A stretch of 64,000 bases of DNA, taken from positions 46,935 through 110,934 of the forward strand of contig NZ_LROS01000004.1 of assembly GCF_001675165.1 (NCBI RefSeq), written 5' to 3'. Source of the stretch: Clostridium ragsdalei P11 (GTDB lineage: Bacteria > Bacillota > Clostridia > Clostridiales > Clostridiaceae). The notes under the pieces were generated by a model that saw only the letters and a program-made list of their open reading frames with translations, did no database searches and had not been told where the DNA came from. The position numbers and the translations under genes are program-made. Shown here one piece after another: positions 60,159-64,000 of this stretch; position 1 is the first letter of the stretch; every line of letters starts with the position of its first letter.

Positions 60159-60200
60159 AAGTAAGGTTCACATAGAGTCTCGAACCTTACTTTTATTTAG
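60157..60200. terminator. Bidirectional terminator
   Basis: AAAAGTAAGGTTC pairs exactly with GAACCTTACTTTT, then ATTTAG. It lies between the convergent genes ending at 60142 and 60217. Confidence 0.85.
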
Positions 60201-60216
60201 TTACTTTTTGACACAT

Positions 60217-60651
60217 TTAACGATTTCCTCTTAGTTGTTTCTTCTTATTTATAAGTTTCAAATTAAACTTCAAATATTTTTTATAGGAATAGTAGCAAAA
60301 GCCCATTCCTAGAAATTCCGCTGATATTAAAATTGAGGCTAATGTCACCGTTACAATTTTTTCATCATAAACTAAATAGTTATAAAACGATGGTATATAT
60401 GAAATAACTCCTATTATAACAAACACTGCTAAAAAAGATAATTTTGCATCAATTTGTTTTATCCCAAACATATAAATGAATACAAACCTGGAAATTGTTC
60501 CGATAACACCACCAAGTATACAAGATATAATTAATATAGACGCAACTACGCCATTCATATTTACAACCGTTACTTGGCACATACCAACAAATAATCCAAT
60601 AAATACAGATATTATTAAGTTAAATAAAAAGTCTTTTACGTTTTCCTTCAT
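60217..60651 (-). CDS. DUF3021-like membrane protein partnered with LytTR
   Basis: A 144-residue protein with four hydrophobic segments and a basic C-terminal tail (YYSYKKYLKFNLKLINKKKQ). Small four-helix proteins of the DUF3021 type are regularly encoded next to LytTR regulators and hold them inactive at the membrane in studied streptococcal cases. GAGGTG lies at proper distance before ATG 60651; TTG 60657 is too close. It follows the LytTR gene by about 31 bp. Confidence 0.75.
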   Translation of the reverse strand: MKENVKDFLFNLIISVFIGLFVGMCQVTVVNMNGVVASILIISCILGGVIGTISRFVFIYMFGIKQIDAKLSFLAVFVIIGVISYIPSFYNYLVYDEKIVTVTLASILISAEFLGMGFCYYSYKKYLKFNLKLINKKKQLRGNR

Positions 60652-60682
60652 ATTCAAATCACCTCAAAATTTATAAACCTCT

Positions 60683-61231
60683 CTATACGCCGAGGAATTT
60701 CTTAAAATCGTTCAAATATTTTCGTGTAACATAAACTTCTTCATCTATATTCATAATTTTTAATATAAGCTTACTATTAAACCAAGAAATTATACGATCT
60801 ACCTTCTCTATATTTACAACAAAACATTTACTCACTCTTATAAATCCTTTACTTTCTAGCTTCTCTTCTAACTCATAAAGCTTTTCCTTTACTTTATATT
60901 TTTTGTCCCTTGTCCTACCGAAAACGTCATTACCCATAGCTTCAAAATAATAAATGTCATCGTAAGTTAATACTTTAAGCTCATCTTTTTCGCATCTTCC
61001 TGTAATTATATTTTTAAACTCCTCTTTACTTGTTGAAATTTCATCTAAATAATCCATTAAAACATTTATGGTCGTCATATCAAAATATATGCCTATTTTT
61101 CCCTTTTCTAAAGGAAATCCTTTTTCAATTACACACACATTGGCATCCTTACTAATTTTTATTTTCCGGGTATTAAGTATTTCTTCTAATACTCTGGTCA
61201 TATTTTGAGAACAAATTAAATTCATTTCCAT
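60683..61231 (-). CDS. LytTR-family DNA-binding regulator
   Basis: A 182-residue regulator. The C-terminal 100 residues form the LytTR domain (VLTYDDIYYFEAMGNDVFG, LESKGFIRVSKCFVVNIEKV, YVTRKYLNDFKKFL). The N-terminal 75 residues are not a receiver. GAGG precedes ATG 61231, 16 bp after the transporter stop. With a DUF3021-like partner downstream it is a probable membrane-inhibited LytTR pair. A direct-repeat site upstream of the transporter is the likely target. Confidence 0.9.
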   Translation of the reverse strand: MEMNLICSQNMTRVLEEILNTRKIKISKDANVCVIEKGFPLEKGKIGIYFDMTTINVLMDYLDEISTSKEEFKNIITGRCEKDELKVLTYDDIYYFEAMGNDVFGRTRDKKYKVKEKLYELEEKLESKGFIRVSKCFVVNIEKVDRIISWFNSKLILKIMNIDEEVYVTRKYLNDFKKFLGV

Positions 61232-61247
61232 GATAAAACCTCATTTT

Positions 61248-62360
61248 TCACATTCTACTATAAAAAAAAGTTCCTAAAACAACTAAGAAAAAAAAGTTTA
61301 AAATAGTAAATTTCATTAAATATTCCTTCTTCTTCTCTGGATATTCATTGACAAATATCTTATATGATATAAGGCTAGCTAAAGAAGCAATTGGAGTTCC
61401 AAGCCCACCAATATTTGCACCACAAAACAGAGCATAGCTATACTTGGTAAAAGGAGCCAACAAAATTGTGCTCGGTACATTGCTGATCATTTGACTTAAA
61501 ATAATCGAGACAATATAACTTGCTCCCATGGTTTGAGTAATATTTGATAAATTACTTTTTAAAATAGATATATTTGATATATTGCCAACTGCAATAAAAA
61601 AGCATATAAAAGTAATTAGCAATCTATAATCAACCTTTTTAAATGTACTTTTGTTTAAAATGAAAGTAATTAGTACCACTACAAATAATGAAGCTAAATA
61701 ATACACCATACCAAAAACACTTAAAATTATAAGAACAAATAATATTGAAAATATACCAATTTTCTTTTTTTCAACTACTTTAATACAACTCATATCACAA
61801 TTAATTTGCTTTGGCTTAATAATAAAACTTATTAATATGATTAAAATTAAACTAATGATACAAATGGGTAGTGAAAAATCGAAAAAACTTTTTGCATTTA
61901 ATTTAAAAAATGAAAAAATATAAAGATTTTGTGGATTCCCCATGGGTGTTGCACTGCTTCCCAAATTTGCAGAAATTGTTACCATAACTGAAGGTATAAT
62001 AATATTAAAATCACTTTTTTGTGAGATTAATACCATAATAGGCAGCACCGTCAATAATGACACATCATTTGTTAAAAGCATTGAAAATACGAATGAAATT
62101 AAACACAATACTTGAGTTAATATTCTTTGATTTTTACAACTATTTAAAATAGCTACCGAAATATAACTAAGCAAAGAGTATTCTTCAAAAACTTTTATTA
62201 TAATCATTAATTCAAATAAGCAAGCTATTACTTTGAAATCTATGTAATCTATACGAGGAATATTAAAAAAAGAAGTAATTATTACTGCTAATAAAGAAGC
62301 CGAGAAAAAAATATCTTCACATAATTTTAATTTTATTTTATTTAACACATTTATAGCCAT
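61248..62360 (-). CDS. ArsB/NhaD/SLC13-type ion transporter
   Basis: A 370-residue membrane protein with ten or more hydrophobic segments. The first-half motif TNDVSLLTVLPIMVLI and SANLGSSATPMGNPQNLYI, with a mirrored SNVPSTILLAPF and GANIGGLGTPIASLASLI in the second half, are typical of the ion-transporter superfamily holding ArsB, NhaD and citrate/anion carriers. AGGGGGAAAT precedes ATG 62360. The ion or anion carried is not known. First gene of the operon with LytTR and the DUF3021-like protein. Confidence 0.85.
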   Translation of the reverse strand: MAINVLNKIKLKLCEDIFFSASLLAVIITSFFNIPRIDYIDFKVIACLFELMIIIKVFEEYSLLSYISVAILNSCKNQRILTQVLCLISFVFSMLLTNDVSLLTVLPIMVLISQKSDFNIIIPSVMVTISANLGSSATPMGNPQNLYIFSFFKLNAKSFFDFSLPICIISLILIILISFIIKPKQINCDMSCIKVVEKKKIGIFSILFVLIILSVFGMVYYLASLFVVVLITFILNKSTFKKVDYRLLITFICFFIAVGNISNISILKSNLSNITQTMGASYIVSIILSQMISNVPSTILLAPFTKYSYALFCGANIGGLGTPIASLASLISYKIFVNEYPEKKKEYLMKFTILNFFFLVVLGTFFYSRM

Positions 62361-62426
62361 ATTTCCCCCTAGAGAAAACATCAAAAAATTACCCGTACTT
62401 CAAAATCAGCACAAGGCTTGTCTACG

Positions 62427-62455
62427 TTGCCGCAATGTAAAACTTATTGCCGCTA
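62427..62455. promoter_or_regulatory. Direct-repeat site, candidate LytTR operator
   Basis: TTGCCGCAA (62427-62435) and TTGCCGCTA (62447-62455) repeat with a 20-bp period, two helical turns, in an otherwise AT-rich gap. LytTR regulators bind 9-bp direct repeats about two turns apart. On the minus strand a TTGTGC, 17-bp spacer, TAATTT promoter-like pair follows, leading to the transporter start at 62360. The rest of the 348-bp gap shows nothing else I can name. Confidence 0.5.
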
Positions 62456-62708
62456 AACTTTTCTATTCCATAATTCTAACGAATTGTATAGAAAGAACCA
62501 GTTTATCAAACATTAGTGTAAATCTTATTTACTAATAAGTCAATATTTATTTCAATTTCTTATCTATCCCCCCTTATACGCTATTTGAGTCAGATATAAA
62601 AGCTTTTCAATTGCTAACTTAATGTTTGACAACTTACATCTTATCTGTATATGATAAATTTGTTTATATAATTTTTTATAAAACAATAAATAGCAGGAAG
62701 GTTAATAT

Positions 62709-63620
62709 ATGGGAACAAATACAGTAATAACTCAAATAATATCGTTGTTTTTAGTTGCATTAGTAGGTTTTTATGGTGGAAAGAAAAATATTATAGATGA
62801 AAATTTATCAAATGGATTGTCCAAGCTATTAGTAGAAATAACCACTCCTTTTTTAGTTATTTCTTCATTTAGTATTTCTTATGGTTCAAATGTTGCAAAT
62901 AATATTATAAGGGCTTTTATCTACAGCTTTATAATATTTACATTAACTCCACTATTCGTAAAGCCTTTACTTATAGGAGTTGATAAAAATAAGAAGAACG
63001 TTCTTCAATTTGCAATGGTGTTTTCAAACTGCGGCTTTATGGGATTTCCTGTAGCTCAAAGTATTTTTGGAAATGAGGGAGTTGTTTATGCTGCTATATT
63101 TAACATGGTTTTCAATATCTTTGTATGGACTTATGGTGTAATGCTATTTAATAATACAAGCAGCTTTAAAGAAGTAATAAAATCTCTTAAAAATCCAGGA
63201 ATAGTTTCTGCAATAATTGGACTTCTAATTATGGTATTTTCAATAAAAATCCCCCCTATGTTTATGAACACAATGAAAATGGTGGGAAGTCTCACAACTC
63301 CTATATCTATGCTCATAATAGGAAGTTTATTGTCAAGAAGTGAGCTTAGTAAGATTATTAAAGACAAGAGTATGTACTATGGTTCACTCATAAAACTTAT
63401 ACTTATACCAGCAGCATTATACGTAGTTTCACTTTTATTTAAAGAACATTCTATGGTATTAAAGACATTAATCTTAATGCAAGCTATGCCTGCAGGAGCA
63501 TTTACAACAATTTTTGCAGAAAACTTTAACAAAAACAAAGAGTATTCTGCTTTTATAGTATCCTTTTCATCACTGCTCTCAATAGTTACTATACCAATTG
63601 TAATTAAACTTTTCATATAG
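62709..63620 (+). CDS. AEC-family transporter (auxin efflux carrier/malate permease type)
   Basis: A 303-residue carrier with ten hydrophobic segments in two five-helix halves. Conserved stretches: GKLLVEITTPFLVISSFSIS-like (here LSKLLVEITTPFLV), VFSNCGFMGFPVAQSIFG, LTTPISMLIIGSLLS and LMQAMPAGAFTTIFAE. Family members move organic acids such as malate or malonate. GCAGGAAGG precedes ATG 62709. Its stop codon lies inside the first of two direct repeats. Confidence 0.9.
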   Translation: MGTNTVITQIISLFLVALVGFYGGKKNIIDENLSNGLSKLLVEITTPFLVISSFSISYGSNVANNIIRAFIYSFIIFTLTPLFVKPLLIGVDKNKKNVLQFAMVFSNCGFMGFPVAQSIFGNEGVVYAAIFNMVFNIFVWTYGVMLFNNTSSFKEVIKSLKNPGIVSAIIGLLIMVFSIKIPPMFMNTMKMVGSLTTPISMLIIGSLLSRSELSKIIKDKSMYYGSLIKLILIPAALYVVSLLFKEHSMVLKTLILMQAMPAGAFTTIFAENFNKNKEYSAFIVSFSSLLSIVTIPIVIKLFI

Positions 63621-63908
63621 AGTTTCTAACCAGAAAATCAACTTATACCAGCCATATACTAACAAATTTCATCACACTAAAAACTTTTTATAAGTCTAAA
63701 GCTCGGTATTTTGAAAATCTAAAGGAGCTTATATAAACTCGTACCTCAGACATATATAAGCTTCTAAGATTTTCTAAAATACCTCACTAAGACTTATAAA
63801 AAAAGTTTTTAAATGTGCTTTCAATTTTGTTAGTATATTTTATGTATAAGTTAAATTTCAATTAGAATCACTCATATAGGGTTTCTAACTAAAATATTAA
63901 CTTATACA
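63614..63908. repeat. 185-bp imperfect palindrome between 36-bp direct repeats
   Basis: The palindrome spans about 63654-63838: ATATACTAACA on the left answers TGTTAGTATAT on the right, with inner matches AAAAACTTTTTATAAGTCT / AGACTTATAAAAAAAGTTTTT-type and GAGCTTATATA / TATATAAGCTTC. Direct repeats flank it: CATATAGAGTTTCTAAC at 63614 and CATATAGGGTTTCTAAC at 63873, each running about 36 bp to ACTTATAC. No open frame. This explains nearly all of the 343-bp gap. Confidence 0.7.
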
Positions 63909-63963
63909 GAATAATTAAAATTCTTCTCCAAATACTAAATGTACGGAGAAAGGAGTTTTAATT

Positions 63964-64000
63964 ATGGGAAGAAAATCATTTGAAATAGAATCACTGTATG
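63964..64000 (+). CDS. Start of a CDS cut by the window edge
   Basis: ATG 63964 with AAAGGAG at good spacing upstream; the visible product is MGRKSFEIESLY. Too short to identify. Confidence 0.55.
   Translation, partial: MGRKSFEIESLY

Noticed and set aside
62385..62708. Possible ion-sensing riboswitch upstream of the ArsB/NhaD-like transporter
   Set aside because: I could see only the 20-bp-period direct repeats and no conserved aptamer fold that I know, so I preferred a protein operator.
1..64000. CRISPR arrays, tRNA or rRNA genes
   Set aside because: No regularly spaced short repeats and no cloverleaf with CCA-type end were seen on reading both strands; a tool search could still find a degenerate one.

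Overview
The window is AT-rich, with long runs of same-strand genes, strong GGAGG-type ribosome binding sites and frequent TTG/GTG starts. The gene content points to an anaerobic, spore-former-type Clostridium chromosome: a glycyl radical enzyme with its activase, a rubrerythrin, flavodoxin/nitroreductase/ferredoxin proteins, Bce-type antibiotic-sensing modules and DUF2164/DUF4003/CGNR proteins. I found no tRNA, rRNA, CRISPR array, transposase or phage gene.

Layout. 1-4.7 kb: an ABC exporter cut by the window edge, its probable response regulator, a MarR operon with visible operators, and a flavodoxin broken by an in-frame stop. 4.8-9.5 kb: a complete BceRS-BceAB peptide-sensing and detoxification module. 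9.5-12.9 kb: an ECF sigma factor, anti-sigma factor and ABC transporter operon. 13.1-15.9 kb: DUF2164, a pentapeptide-repeat protein, a CAT-like acetyltransferase and rubrerythrin. 16.2-24.6 kb: the most interesting locus, a fructose-family PTS (EIIA, EIIC, EIIB), a Gfo/Idh/MocA oxidoreductase, a glycyl radical enzyme, its activase, an FSA-type aldolase and a divergent DeoR regulator. This set fits uptake and radical ring-opening of a 1,5-anhydrohexitol ('anhydroglycolysis'). 24.8-33.7 kb: a membrane diguanylate cyclase, an MTA/SAH-type deaminase, adenine deaminase and a Pot-type ABC transporter. 34-38.3 kb: threonine aldolase, a ferredoxin-nitroreductase, and TetR, MBL-fold and Lrp genes. 38.3-46.5 kb: a MerR regulator, a two-component system, a TVP38-PssA pair, and a heterodimeric ABC exporter whose promoter shares a 42-bp block with the MerR promoter. 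46.6-55.6 kb: DUF4003, three small proteins, a histidine phosphatase, a QueG-like protein, CGNR, several gene remnants, a BAAT-like hydrolase, the KtrAB potassium system and GreA. 55.7-64 kb: a phosphoribosyltransferase, a soluble chemoreceptor, a three-gene membrane/Fe-S cluster, a LytTR operon with a candidate operator, an AEC transporter and a cut CDS.

Superimposed on the genes are at least four families of dispersed non-coding repeats. Family A (about 210 bp, two copies) is an imperfect palindrome; one copy supplies the stop codon of EIIA. Family B (three copies plus a solo end) is a modular hairpin element with compensatory base changes, in which one hairpin sits at a different position in one copy. 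A 159-bp palindromic element lies between EIIC and EIIB. A 185-bp palindrome between direct repeats follows the AEC gene. Remnants such as the flavodoxin nonsense gene, a flavodoxin next to a nitroreductase tail, and a greA tail next to another C-terminus show ongoing gene decay.

All functional calls are from reading translations and motifs by eye. No database search was run.
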